The position numbers and the translations under genes are program-made. A stretch of DNA of 64,000 bases, taken from positions 1 to 64,000 of the IMG/VR virus record IMGVR_UViG_3300026531_000002. The stretch is one strand, 5' to 3'. The stretch is from a virus. Below the pieces are notes generated by a model. That model searched no databases. It was not told where the DNA came from and was given only the letters and a program-made list of their open reading frames with translations. This document shows, piece after piece, positions 53,100-61,644 of this stretch; position 1 is the stretch's first letter, and the number at the start of each line of letters is the position of its first letter.

Positions 53100-54491
53100 T
53101 TACAACACTATAAAATCTGTACTATTTTTTTCTTGATTAATAACACTTGCATACAAATACCGCAAACTTGCTAAAGCTAAGTCAAAGTGTTTATGCTTCT
53201 TGCTAATCATAATTGTTTTAGTATTAGGGTTTTTCCATCTCAAATTTTCAATCTCATCTATTAACTGTGTGCAGTTTTCACTAATAAGTAGTTTACCTTT
53301 ATCAAACCCTGTATTAACATATTCCAAACCATTATCAATAGGGTTGAATGCAGGGTATGTATAATACTGATAGTTATTCACTAAATCAACTTGTGTTTGT
53401 GTTGCAGATGGGTCAAGAAACCTTAAAATCTTTTGAACACCAAACTGCTCTTCTAGTTGTACCCACCCTTTGTAATGTGTTTCTAAAGGAGCTTGTGCAA
53501 CACTATACTCACCAACAATGTAAAAGTTACCTGTAAAGTCCTCTTTAAACCCTAATAAATAACCTGTGTTAGCGGCATATCCAACATCTATTCCAGCATA
53601 GAATTGTATATGTTCAGGGTGTTTTAACTTCTCTAAAATAACACTATGTTCAACTACATTTTTATCTCTATCAAAAGCATAATAAAGTTGCTCATTTGCA
53701 CCTTTTGTCCAAACACATTCGTACTCTCTTTTAAAGGTAACTTCATCAAGCTCTTGTTTGATTCTTGCTAAAAAATCTTTAGAGATATATGGGTTAGTTG
53801 CTGTTGGGTAACTTCTAGCAACATAGTGGTTGAAAGTTTTTCCTTTACACTCAAATTGATACTTTTTAGATTTTGCTCTGTTGTATAATGTGTAAAAATC
53901 ATTAGTTTCATCTCTAGCTGTTCCAATAAAAATTGTTTTAGAGTTTGCAAAACCGCACTCATCTGAACCAAAATCTGCTTGGCTAGGGCCTAATATACTC
54001 TCATATATATGAAGTGCATTGTTGATTGATTGGGTTTCCTCAAAAACAATTAAACTAAACCTGTCAGATAGAGCCGACTCATAGCTTGTATCAGTAACTA
54101 CACGGAGTTTTGCTCCATTCTCTAGTTTAATGTACATATTTTTAGTGTTCTGTTCGGCAATATCTAATTTAAGTTTCAATATGTTTTTTTTAGTTTCATT
54201 AAATATTGCGTAAGCATTAGCAAATTTTGGAGCAACAACTAGTACAGAAGCATTAGGAGCTAACATATCTGAAATTACAATACTAGATGTTAAAAAAGAT
54301 TTTCCCCATCTTCTCCCATTTACTAATACAAGATAACTGTATAGTCTTGATTTAACAATTTCTAAGACTTCCCTTTGTTTAGGGTGTGGTTTTTGTCCTA
54401 ATAAATCCCACACCTTTAAAGGGTCTATTAATCTAGCCACATCTAAGTATTCTTGTATCTCCTGTGGCAGTTCTGGTAAAGTTTCTTCCAC
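53100..54491 (-). CDS. Terminase large subunit
   Basis: A 463-aa packaging motor. The ATPase has Walker A NGRRWGKS (about 58-65), Walker B LIVFEE (E151/E152) and the C motif with FIGTARDETNDFY (about 188-200). The RNase H-like nuclease has YAGIDVGYA (D302), RFLDPSA and a C-terminal HFDLALASLRY (Asp). It translocates DNA into the prohead and cuts concatemers. Its candidate small subunit is far off at 778-1701, which is unusual, as terS normally lies next to terL. It overlaps a hairpin region at its 3' end. Confidence 0.93.
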   Translation of the reverse strand: MEETLPELPQEIQEYLDVARLIDPLKVWDLLGQKPHPKQREVLEIVKSRLYSYLVLVNGRRWGKSFLTSSIVISDMLAPNASVLVVAPKFANAYAIFNETKKNILKLKLDIAEQNTKNMYIKLENGAKLRVVTDTSYESALSDRFSLIVFEETQSINNALHIYESILGPSQADFGSDECGFANSKTIFIGTARDETNDFYTLYNRAKSKKYQFECKGKTFNHYVARSYPTATNPYISKDFLARIKQELDEVTFKREYECVWTKGANEQLYYAFDRDKNVVEHSVILEKLKHPEHIQFYAGIDVGYAANTGYLLGFKEDFTGNFYIVGEYSVAQAPLETHYKGWVQLEEQFGVQKILRFLDPSATQTQVDLVNNYQYYTYPAFNPIDNGLEYVNTGFDKGKLLISENCTQLIDEIENLRWKNPNTKTIMISKKHKHFDLALASLRYLYASVINQEKNSTDFIVL

Positions 54492-54689
54492 TTACTTCAC
54501 CTCCAAACTAATTATACCTTTTTTGATTTTCTTTTTAGTAGGTACCGCTCCTTTGGTTTTAACAGGTTCTACTTCAGACTTTGGAACTAATCTTAAAGAC
54601 CCACCAAACTCAACTTCTACAAACTCTCCTTTTTCTTCTACAATTCTACCTTTTCCAAATGTTTTATGTTTTACTATTTTAGTTTCCAT
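54492..54689 (-). CDS. Small Tudor-like protein (UvrD/PcrA C-terminal type)
   Basis: A 65-aa protein. Residues about 6-35, VKHKTFGKGRIVEEKGEFVE + VEFGG, match the 'H..fG.G.v.......v.V.F' Tudor-like module found at the C-terminus of UvrD/PcrA helicases, which contacts RNA polymerase. A basic tail follows. It abuts terL with no gap. It could tether packaging or transcription machinery; that is inference. Confidence 0.6.
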   Translation of the reverse strand: METKIVKHKTFGKGRIVEEKGEFVEVEFGGSLRLVPKSEVEPVKTKGAVPTKKKIKKGIISLEVK

Positions 54690-54713
54690 TATAAATCCTT
54701 TACAAATTTTAGT

Positions 54714-54732
54714 TAAGGTGTCGCTATTTAAG
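54714..54732 (-). promoter_or_regulatory. Candidate late promoter before terL operon
   Basis: Minus strand: TAAATAGCGACACCTTAAC, a GCGACAC variant, about 30 bp before the start at 54689. Confidence 0.5.
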
Positions 54733-54760
54733 AAATTATTAAGTTTTTTTTGTTATACTT
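54728..54760 (+). promoter_or_regulatory. Early promoter for 54802 and thyX
   Basis: ATTTAAG, ATTAAGTTTTTTTTG, TTATACTTTT; TATACT 54754-54759. Divergent from, and overlapping, the terL late motif. Confidence 0.6.
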
Positions 54761-54801
54761 TTATCAGCCCTTGAGGTGAATTTAATTTTTAGGAGATATA
54801 A

Positions 54802-55008
54802 ATGGAAAACAAAGAAATGAGTGCTGAAGAAAAAGCTAGATTAGAAAGAAAAAAGAAAGAAAAAGAAATGGTAGAAAGAAAAGCAAGAGCTGTTGCTAAA
54901 GAGAACGGTATTGATTTTTCTCAAGACTGGGAACAGTATTTTCTTAGTTATAGACTGCTAGGTTTTTCAGAAGAGTTAATTGTAAGTAAATGGAAAGAGG
55001 AGGTTTAA
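54802..55008 (+). CDS. Hypothetical Lys/Glu-rich helical protein
   Basis: A 68-aa protein with a charged helix (SAEEKARLERKKKEKEMVER) and a small C-terminal helical part. Its stop abuts the thyX start, with the RBS GAGGAGG inside its end. Function unknown. Confidence 0.6.
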   Translation: MENKEMSAEEKARLERKKKEKEMVERKARAVAKENGIDFSQDWEQYFLSYRLLGFSEELIVSKWKEEV

Positions 55009-55707
55009 ATGAGAATAGAATTATTACATAACACACCTTTATCAGTTGCTGTTATGGCAACTAGAACTTGTTATGACAGTTTTGATAAATCTGATACTGA
55101 AATTAATTGTGTAGATAAACATTGTGATTATGATAAATTTTTAGATACAAGAAAGTTTTGTTTAACTTGTGAGCAAAATAAAGCAGATTTAGGAGAAAAA
55201 GATAAAGAGCTTATCAATAGAATAGGCAACAAAATGCAACACCGTAGTGTACTAAGACACTTACACTATACTTTTTATATTGAGGGTATGAGTACTAAAA
55301 CTTTACTAGCTTTAACTAGACATAAAGTTGGAACAGAATTTTCTATTCAGTCTAGTAGGTTTACTTTAAAAAAAGAATATAAAAAAGGAAAGGTAAATTA
55401 TACTTACACAGGAAATAAAGATGTTGATACAATACTTGAACAAATTATTGAGTTGGTTGGAGATGCTATTGACACAGGAGCTAGTAATGATGAGTTAAGT
55501 ATGTTACTTCCACAAGCATATCAATATAATGGTGTTGTAACATTTTCTTTTGAGGCTCTTTATCACTTCTTAGATTTAAGATTAACCAAAGAAGCTCATT
55601 TTGATATTAGAAAACTAGCTGTAAAGCTTTATGAAAGCATACCTTTTGAACACCTTTATTTATTTGATGGTGTTAGAGATAAGTATGGAAATTTATTAGA
55701 TTTTTAG
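55009..55707 (+). CDS. thyX: Flavin-dependent thymidylate synthase
   Basis: A 232-aa FAD enzyme that makes dTMP from dUMP, completing the Dut/NrdA/NrdB pathway. The ThyX motif region is LLALTRHKVGTEFSIQSSRF (about 99-118). The motif's first R-H is kept, the third residue is Lys instead of Arg, and the segment to the Ser-Ser-Arg is one residue longer than in the classical RHRx7S. Downstream RLTKEAHFDIRKLA matches the conserved 'rl...AQ.eIR.la' helix. A Cys-rich insert near 34-56 (NCVDKHCDYDKF...CLTC) is uncommon. Expressed early with the 54802 gene. Confidence 0.9.
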   Translation: MRIELLHNTPLSVAVMATRTCYDSFDKSDTEINCVDKHCDYDKFLDTRKFCLTCEQNKADLGEKDKELINRIGNKMQHRSVLRHLHYTFYIEGMSTKTLLALTRHKVGTEFSIQSSRFTLKKEYKKGKVNYTYTGNKDVDTILEQIIELVGDAIDTGASNDELSMLLPQAYQYNGVVTFSFEALYHFLDLRLTKEAHFDIRKLAVKLYESIPFEHLYLFDGVRDKYGNLLDF

Positions 55708-55727
55708 GCTACCTCTTTAGTAGCCTA
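55705..55727. terminator. Bidirectional terminator after thyX
   Basis: TAGGCTAC-CTCTTTA-GTAGCCTA, perfect 8-bp stem preceded by TTTT and overlapping the convergent stop. Confidence 0.7.
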
Positions 55728-55960
55728 TCCTCTTCTTTTTGTAAAATTGCTCTTATTAATAACACAAAATTTACTACTAATAACAATACATTTCCATAAT
55801 TTAGTTCATGACCTTTATTGAGATACACAATAATAGGAGTAGCTAAAGATAATAAAAATGTACTATAACTCCTCCTATAAGCCTTAGTTTCTAATGCTAT
55901 TAATGGTAATAATAAACTAACAAAAATCACAACATCACAAGGAGTTATTTTATTTAACAT
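55709..55960 (-). CDS. Small multi-pass membrane protein (holin-like)
   Basis: An 83-aa protein with about three hydrophobic segments (VVIFVSLLLPLIAL; YSTFLLSLATPIIVYL; VLLLVVNFVLLIRAIL) and a charged C-terminus (QKEEDRLLKR), the form of a class I holin. The ATG at 55960 (RBS GGAGGTGGAG) is preferred to a TTG 15 bp upstream. Overlaps the upstream membrane-protein gene by 11 bp. No endolysin is adjacent, so holin is a suggestion only. Confidence 0.55.
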   Translation of the reverse strand: MLNKITPCDVVIFVSLLLPLIALETKAYRRSYSTFLLSLATPIIVYLNKGHELNYGNVLLLVVNFVLLIRAILQKEEDRLLKR

Positions 55961-56384
55961 TTTCTCCACCTCCAAAAACCTTTTTAACTCTTTTAACTAG
56001 AAAATCAAACACAGGAACACTATACCAACTTAAATAGAATGCTATAATAAACCAAATAGATTTATCTAACCTATAATCTTGTTGTGTTACTTCAAAATAC
56101 TTAATAACAAACTCATTACCTACTTTGCTTAATATTAAATACCAAAAAGGAATGCTGAATAAACCTATGACTAATCCTTTTACCAAACTTCCTATTACAA
56201 TCTTAGTTGTTAAGTCTTCTTCGCTAGTACTTAGTTCATGAACTACACCAAATGCTGACACAATAGCTCCTACACCAGCCAAATATAAAAACCCTGTATC
56301 TGTTAAAATTGTAATTTCTGCCAAAACACTTGAAGATGCTACGGCTACACCTGTTGCAATAGTATTATTAATTTCAGTGGTCAT
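55950..56384 (-). CDS. Membrane protein, holin or tail-region membrane factor
   Basis: A 144-aa protein with an N-terminal hydrophobic region (IATGVAVASSSVLAEITI; FLYLAGVGAIVSAFGVVH), a second (GSLVKGLVIGLFSIPFWYLIL) and a third (SIWFIIAFYLSWYSVPVFDF), then a basic tail. The start at 56384 has a good RBS (GGAGGTAA). With 55709 it may form a lysis (holin/antiholin) pair, but it has no recognised family. Confidence 0.55.
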   Translation of the reverse strand: MTTEINNTIATGVAVASSSVLAEITILTDTGFLYLAGVGAIVSAFGVVHELSTSEEDLTTKIVIGSLVKGLVIGLFSIPFWYLILSKVGNEFVIKYFEVTQQDYRLDKSIWFIIAFYLSWYSVPVFDFLVKRVKKVFGGGENVK

Positions 56385-56388
56385 ACTA

Positions 56389-56781
56389 TTACCTCCAACC
56401 ATAACTAATCCACTTTCCTAAAGTAACTCCATAGTAGAATACTTTAGCAGTTAATTTTGAAATACCTAATTCAAGTAAAGCTGTGTAAAATACTTTGTCA
56501 GCTCTTGTGCGGCGGTTTAGCCAGACTTCTCTGCTTTTAGTTTGCTCATAGAAATTATTAGCTTGACTGCATAGGTAATCATGTAAGATAACAGCAGGTA
56601 AATAGTCAGTTTTGTTCGGTGGGTACACGCACCAAAAAGGTCTAGGAATATCTGCTCCATTTGTAGTGTAATCTTTTGGTATAGTATAGGAGTGTTCCCC
56701 TACTTTAATCTTGTAATCTCTATTAACCTCTAATCTATTATTAGGTAAAGGTGTAAGAGATAAATCTTTATAAAAATCCAT
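56389..56781 (-). CDS. DUF1353 family protein
   Basis: A 130-aa protein. YTIPKDYTTNGADIPRPFWC (about 33-52) and YLPAVILHDYLCSQ (about 60-73) match DUF1353, a small family common near tail and lysis genes, with the conserved 'G.....tDgaSiPr..w' and 'aa..HDyLy' motifs. The His-Asp pair suggests an enzymatic (peptidase-like) role but the activity is unknown. A GCGATAAC late motif precedes it. Confidence 0.8.
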   Translation of the reverse strand: MDFYKDLSLTPLPNNRLEVNRDYKIKVGEHSYTIPKDYTTNGADIPRPFWCVYPPNKTDYLPAVILHDYLCSQANNFYEQTKSREVWLNRRTRADKVFYTALLELGISKLTAKVFYYGVTLGKWISYGWR

Positions 56782-56799
56782 TAAATACCCTTTTTTGGG

Positions 56800-56824
56800 G
56801 CGTTATCGCGGATTTTTTAGGTTA
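56800..56824 (-). promoter_or_regulatory. Late promoter before DUF1353 gene
   Basis: Minus strand: CCTAAAAAATCCGCGATAAC then GCCCCAAAAAAGG; clear match. Confidence 0.6.
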
Positions 56825-57400
56825 TTTTTTAGTGGTAATAAGCTCTAAATCCGCTGTTGTGTAGTCTTTATTTACTAACTTAAAAGTTAATGAGTCTGAA
56901 TTAAACCTAACATTAAATAATATATCAAAAGGTTCTTCAACATTGTGGTCTTTGGTTGGGGGATTTTCTAAAACCAAAGACAATCCCCCTCCGTCTCTTT
57001 GTTGTATATCTTGAATCCAAATAAAGTCTTCGTCCTTTAGTTTAATAGCTAATTTAGTATTAATATTGTGATAAAAACTATTATACCCAAAATCATTTGT
57101 TTTAATTACTGAACTATTTGTAGTTACAGGCTCTGTTAGGACACCGTAACATAATTTTGGGTTAAACACAAAACTTTCTTGTCTTCCTTGCACCTCTTTA
57201 AAAAATGAGTGTAAAATATATTTCTGTTCTATATTTATAAACTCTAAAGAAACTCTAAAAGCTAGCTGTGTAGGTTTTAGAGTATATAGTTCTTGTTTTT
57301 GGTAATCTTTTCCTATTGTTTTATTGTAATGAATATAAGAACTAGATATTTTATTTTCTCTAATTAATACTTCTGGAAATTCTCTAATAACTTCAGCCAT
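56822..57400 (-). CDS. Minor tail protein candidate
   Basis: A 192-aa beta-rich protein. LAFRVSLEFINIEQKYILHS, then FFKEVQGRQESFVF, resembles the 'r..l.f..l...e...l..Ff....G....F.f' region of distal-tail/minor tail proteins that sit at the tail tip. Zero gap to the upstream tail gene. Tentative family. Confidence 0.5.
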   Translation of the reverse strand: MAEVIREFPEVLIRENKISSSYIHYNKTIGKDYQKQELYTLKPTQLAFRVSLEFINIEQKYILHSFFKEVQGRQESFVFNPKLCYGVLTEPVTTNSSVIKTNDFGYNSFYHNINTKLAIKLKDEDFIWIQDIQQRDGGGLSLVLENPPTKDHNVEEPFDILFNVRFNSDSLTFKLVNKDYTTADLELITTKK

Positions 57401-58471
57401 TTATAACTCCTGTAATGTTATATTAATTTTAGTAAAGTTCTGTGTAGGGTAATCTACACTAACCGCATCAGTAATTTGCATTATCTTACAAGGCATCACA
57501 TAATAGTTTAAATCTAAAATTTTAATATTAGATTCTAATGTAATTACTCCATCACTTATTTGAATTACTTTAGAAATAAATCCTGTATCATTTTTATTAT
57601 AAACTGCCACATATTCTCCTAAAGTAAACAAATCTTCTGTCCCTTGTTGAATGTAAACCTTTTTATAGTTATTTTCATTCGTCTGTTTAACAGACTGTAA
57701 CAAACTCCACAAAGGTTGAATAGCAGTCAATTTTATATATTTAATTAAATTATCTAAAATAGATAGCAATTTTTGTTTACCTCCAACACTAATTGTAAAA
57801 GATGTTTTATATTTACCACCTAACAAGAAATTTTTTCTACTTTCTGTACCATTTAGGCTAGTAAATATTCTGTTATAAAAAAATAAAGTATCTGAATAAG
57901 CATTGAAATCAGGCTCTACAAGTACTGACACAGGAGCTAATTTAACTCTTTCTCCTAATATCCTAACAGGTATTTTTAATTTGTTCCCATCTTCATCTTC
58001 TAACTCTACATAAATTGTTTCATCAATAAAATCAACACCTACCATTTTTTTAGCAGTTAATTCAATCAAACCTTTTGTTTTAGGTAGCATTTGTAAAGTT
58101 AAAACATTATACTCAACTTCAGCACCTTTAGAAATATACACATTTGTAATACTAAAAGTATGGACAGTTGAGTTATATAATTCTAAAATAACTGAAATAT
58201 CTTCTGTTGATATTATTCCAAAATTAACCTCTAACTGCTTATTATTTCCTGTTCCTATAATATATTGTTGCAAATCAAAATATAAAACATTATTATTTCC
58301 AATAGGTTTATTTTGTCTTCCCTCATATTCAAGTTCTGTTGTGCTTATAGTTCTACCTTTATTATCTAAAGCATAAGCCCTTTCTAACTCTTCTATCTCT
58401 TTAACAGTGTCTTCTGTAAACACAAAAGGGAGTTTAGCAGGGTATTTACCTGCTCCAAATTCTGTTGCCAT
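57401..58471 (-). CDS. Minor tail / distal tail protein candidate
   Basis: A 356-aa protein. Its C-terminal half has the same plan as the 56822 gene but longer: TLFFYNRIFTSLNGTESRKN, KTSFTISVGGKQKLLSILDN, IQPLWSLL, LGEYVAVYNKNDTGFISKVI and YYVMPCKIMQITDAVSVDYP. This order ('R..p...f.....lW......v......I..v.....i.l') is common in tail-tip-proximal proteins. It overlaps the upstream gene by one base. Confidence 0.55.
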   Translation of the reverse strand: MATEFGAGKYPAKLPFVFTEDTVKEIEELERAYALDNKGRTISTTELEYEGRQNKPIGNNNVLYFDLQQYIIGTGNNKQLEVNFGIISTEDISVILELYNSTVHTFSITNVYISKGAEVEYNVLTLQMLPKTKGLIELTAKKMVGVDFIDETIYVELEDEDGNKLKIPVRILGERVKLAPVSVLVEPDFNAYSDTLFFYNRIFTSLNGTESRKNFLLGGKYKTSFTISVGGKQKLLSILDNLIKYIKLTAIQPLWSLLQSVKQTNENNYKKVYIQQGTEDLFTLGEYVAVYNKNDTGFISKVIQISDGVITLESNIKILDLNYYVMPCKIMQITDAVSVDYPTQNFTKINITLQEL

Positions 58472-59337
58472 TAGAATAAATCCTCTTCTTCTGTCATAAT
58501 TGTACCCTCAAATTCTCCTGATTTAGGTAAGAAAGGATATGCTAAAAATTCTTTATCAAATTCTTCAAACCTAATTGCTTCAGGAGCTATTGGGTGTCCA
58601 TCTGGAAATAAATAATGAGATGTGCTTTCCCCTACTAATTTAAATTCATCCCCACTTTCTGCAACAAAAAACTTCATAGGAGTTAAGTAAACACCACCAT
58701 GTTCATCAACCCAACTGTGAGTCTGTCTATCTATATCTAATTCAACCCTAAATTGATACTCCCCACCAGCTACTTTTTTATAGCTGTACCATTTGTCATC
58801 ATTAAAATAAAAGAATGCTTTAGTGTCATCTTGTTGTCCTAATAGGTATTGCCCACCACTAACTGCATCGAAATTTCTAGTAACACCTGCAAAGATGCTG
58901 GTGTGGTATTTATAGTTAATATTTTTTGTATAATAGTCCCTAAATCCAAATAAATACACATTTAAAAAATCTTGCCCTACATTCATAACTAATAGTCTAG
59001 GACTCATAGATGGATTTAACTCTCTACTAAAATTATACCATTGTTTCCAATATGGAAAGTTGTTACCGTCTTGGTCTTTTGGTCTTCCATCTTGGTCATC
59101 AAAACTAACACTTGCGTCATAACTATTAAAGACACTAATTTCTATTTGCCAATCAGTCCCATCTTCGGTATTTCTAAAACCTAAAATTAAATCAACTCCT
59201 GTTGATGTTGTTGATTTAATTACTTTTAAATTAGAATCATTTACTAAACTATCCCAACCATTATTAACTGCAAAGTCATGAATAGTCCCTAAAATATCTG
59301 TTGTCTTTTCCCTTAATGTTTTAAATACATAAGCCAT
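58471..59337 (-). CDS. Putative tail / virion protein
   Basis: A 288-aa protein. It starts MAYVFKTLREKTTDILGTIH, with DLILGFRNTEDGTDWQIEIS, and a Tyr/Phe-rich middle. A segment FLNVYLFGFRDYY + TKNINYKYHTSIFAG looks like repeated virion domains that accompany minor tail proteins. The order MAYV start and one-base overlaps with both neighbours show an operon. Function inferred from position. Confidence 0.5.
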   Translation of the reverse strand: MAYVFKTLREKTTDILGTIHDFAVNNGWDSLVNDSNLKVIKSTTSTGVDLILGFRNTEDGTDWQIEISVFNSYDASVSFDDQDGRPKDQDGNNFPYWKQWYNFSRELNPSMSPRLLVMNVGQDFLNVYLFGFRDYYTKNINYKYHTSIFAGVTRNFDAVSGGQYLLGQQDDTKAFFYFNDDKWYSYKKVAGGEYQFRVELDIDRQTHSWVDEHGGVYLTPMKFFVAESGDEFKLVGESTSHYLFPDGHPIAPEAIRFEEFDKEFLAYPFLPKSGEFEGTIMTEEEDLF

Positions 59338-61508
59338 TACATTACCCCCTCTTCATCTAGTTTTATTAAATACAGCTCGTTACTACCACTTCTTATAGAA
59401 GAACCCATTGTTACATAAGTTGTTCCTCCATTTGTTAGAGTATCTTCAGGAGCGACTCCTTGTCCATACACCTTTAAGAAATGTTTGCTTGTTCCATAAT
59501 ATACTCTTCTTAATGAGTTTTTGCTAGCACTATTTATAACTTTTTTAGTATAAAACTGAATAGGGTATATTAACGGGTTGTCACTATCTTGTGTAATACT
59601 AACACTACTGCTCCATTTACTAATAATAGGAGCTGTGTCAAACTTATAAGTTGTATACATAGTACTATAACTATGGTATCTCCAATAATTAGGAGCAACC
59701 CCTATAAATACTGAATTAGGGTTTTTAACCTCTGTAAAAGCAAATAAATCATCTACTTTTTCCCAATCATTATAATAAGTGTAGTAGTGCATACCAAAGT
59801 TGGCTTTAAAAGCTTCTGTTTGTGTTAGCATTTGGTCTGCTTTACAATAATAACTAGGGGCTGAAACATTACTATTGTCAGGTTGGTATATTTTGTATGT
59901 TAAAGAACTATTTTTAAAGTCTGTATCAAAACTGAACCAGAACTTATCAATTCTATGTTCATAATTTTTAGGAGCTGGACTATAAGGTTTTCCATAGTAT
60001 CCTACACCTAATCCTGTCATAGTACTAAATAAGTTACTACTAGAAATATATAAACTATCATCAAAACTATTATATACGTTAGTTAATGACATCAAATACA
60101 TATATGGTTTATCAGTAAATAAATGATAACTTTTGCATTTAATTCTGTCTTGTACTCTACCTAAAGTAATTGCAACATTTTCTGCTAAATACTGTGTTTC
60201 AAAATTCTCAATTCCACCTAAATAGTATAAGTCTTTGTCTTTTTTATAAAATCTATTTTGATGTTCCTGTACTGACTCATTTAATGATAAAACACTTGCA
60301 AGATTCGGATAAGTCCCTGCTTGTGGTTTATTTTGCATATAGTTATCAACATCTGCTTGAGTCCAATACTCATCTAAAGTAAATGTATCCCCATACTCTG
60401 CTGTTGTAAGTTTTGATAAATAATGATATAACCCTTTTACATACCCATTATCAGTCGCACTATAAACATTTTCACCATTAATATACACATCAATATTTCC
60501 ATTTGTCCTGTCAGTACATACAACATAAGTAATATAATCAGACGTATCTATACTATCTGGTAAAACTTCATTTTTAGCTATTGCTCTATCATTATCAGGA
60601 ATATAATCATAAAAAGTGTTATCAACTTTATCAGCATATACTCCTGTTTTTGTCCCTGCGTTATACACCTTATTTTTTCTTAAAAAATTTACAGCGTATT
60701 TGATATTATTAGTGGTGTTGTATAAACTCACCTCAATAAACCAACGACCTTTAAACTCTCCTATACTAAAGTGACTTCTAGTTCCGCGTGAAGAAGTGTA
60801 GGCATCGGCACTATAAAACCATAAACTATGGTCTGGTCTAATATTTACCACAGTGGTTCTCACTTCTGGGATATTATCTATAAATTGACTATCTTCTAAT
60901 AAATCAGTTAATAGAATATAATTAGCTTGTACATAGTTACTATCTGTACCGTAACCACTTTTTGTTGTATTACTAGTCATAGGTTTGTATAGCCCTGTAA
61001 TTAAAATACTATCACTATTAGTACTAAATCCTCTATCTTTTCCTAAATATGCTGTGTGGTACCTCATAATAGTTTGTCTAGGTTTATTGTTATATACAAC
61101 AACTCCTCTGCTTCTTAGTTTGGCTAAGTAAGAAGGTTCAATAGGAACTAGAGGGGTTGTTGTAGTGTTTTTAACTTCAAAACTTATAATATCACCCTCT
61201 TGCCATTCATTGCTACCCTCTATAATGAGAAACTTTACTTCTCCATTATCATAAGGTTCTCCAACTGTTGCATCATCTGTTTGCCCACTAATACTCCCCT
61301 CAACTTCAAACTTACTTGTATCACTTTTACAAGTCAAAGTCCATGTTTGTGGAGTTACTTGATTACCACTTTTATCAATACCTATTGCACTACCATTTCC
61401 ATTTCCTGTTACACTATATGCTGTAACAACAATTTGGTGAGTTATTGCTATATCAATCTGGTCAAGCATATCTGGAGCTGATATATTTCTTCCAACTATA
61501 TACGCCAT
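59337..61508 (-). CDS. Large tail protein with lectin/LamG-like region
   Basis: A 723-aa protein. The N-terminus (MAYIVGRNISAPDMLDQIDI, QIVVTAYSVTGNGNGSAIGI) resembles a virion-attachment domain with an Ig-like segment. Residues about 230-350 (SHFSIGEFKGRWFIEVSLYN; DYITYVVCTDRTNGNIDVYI) have the concanavalin/LamG 'Y.vv.dr..g....y.nG' style. The C-terminal half is Tyr-rich and repetitive. It could bind surface glycans. It is the first gene of a tight tail operon led by a clear late promoter. Confidence 0.6.
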   Translation of the reverse strand: MAYIVGRNISAPDMLDQIDIAITHQIVVTAYSVTGNGNGSAIGIDKSGNQVTPQTWTLTCKSDTSKFEVEGSISGQTDDATVGEPYDNGEVKFLIIEGSNEWQEGDIISFEVKNTTTTPLVPIEPSYLAKLRSRGVVVYNNKPRQTIMRYHTAYLGKDRGFSTNSDSILITGLYKPMTSNTTKSGYGTDSNYVQANYILLTDLLEDSQFIDNIPEVRTTVVNIRPDHSLWFYSADAYTSSRGTRSHFSIGEFKGRWFIEVSLYNTTNNIKYAVNFLRKNKVYNAGTKTGVYADKVDNTFYDYIPDNDRAIAKNEVLPDSIDTSDYITYVVCTDRTNGNIDVYINGENVYSATDNGYVKGLYHYLSKLTTAEYGDTFTLDEYWTQADVDNYMQNKPQAGTYPNLASVLSLNESVQEHQNRFYKKDKDLYYLGGIENFETQYLAENVAITLGRVQDRIKCKSYHLFTDKPYMYLMSLTNVYNSFDDSLYISSSNLFSTMTGLGVGYYGKPYSPAPKNYEHRIDKFWFSFDTDFKNSSLTYKIYQPDNSNVSAPSYYCKADQMLTQTEAFKANFGMHYYTYYNDWEKVDDLFAFTEVKNPNSVFIGVAPNYWRYHSYSTMYTTYKFDTAPIISKWSSSVSITQDSDNPLIYPIQFYTKKVINSASKNSLRRVYYGTSKHFLKVYGQGVAPEDTLTNGGTTYVTMGSSIRSGSNELYLIKLDEEGVM

Positions 61509-61525
61509 TTCATTACCTTTTTGGC

Positions 61526-61552
61526 TCGCTATCGCAGATTTTTTAGGAATTT
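61526..61552 (-). promoter_or_regulatory. Late promoter for tail operon 61508-56822
   Basis: Minus strand: CCTAAAAAATCTGCGATAGC then GAGCCAAAAAGG. With GGAAAATTC upstream it parallels the portal site at 45213-45240. Confidence 0.65.
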
Positions 61553-61562
61553 TCCTTGTTTA

Positions 61563-61592
61563 AGATTTATTTAAGTTTATTGTGTTATAATT
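61563..61592 (+). promoter_or_regulatory. Early promoter for 61645 gene
   Basis: TTTATTTAAG, TTTATTGTG, TTATAATTTT (TATAAT 61586-61591). Confidence 0.6.
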
Positions 61593-61644
61593 TTAGTAGA
61601 GGTTGTAAATAATACAACCAAATACTTAAAAAAAGGAGATACAA

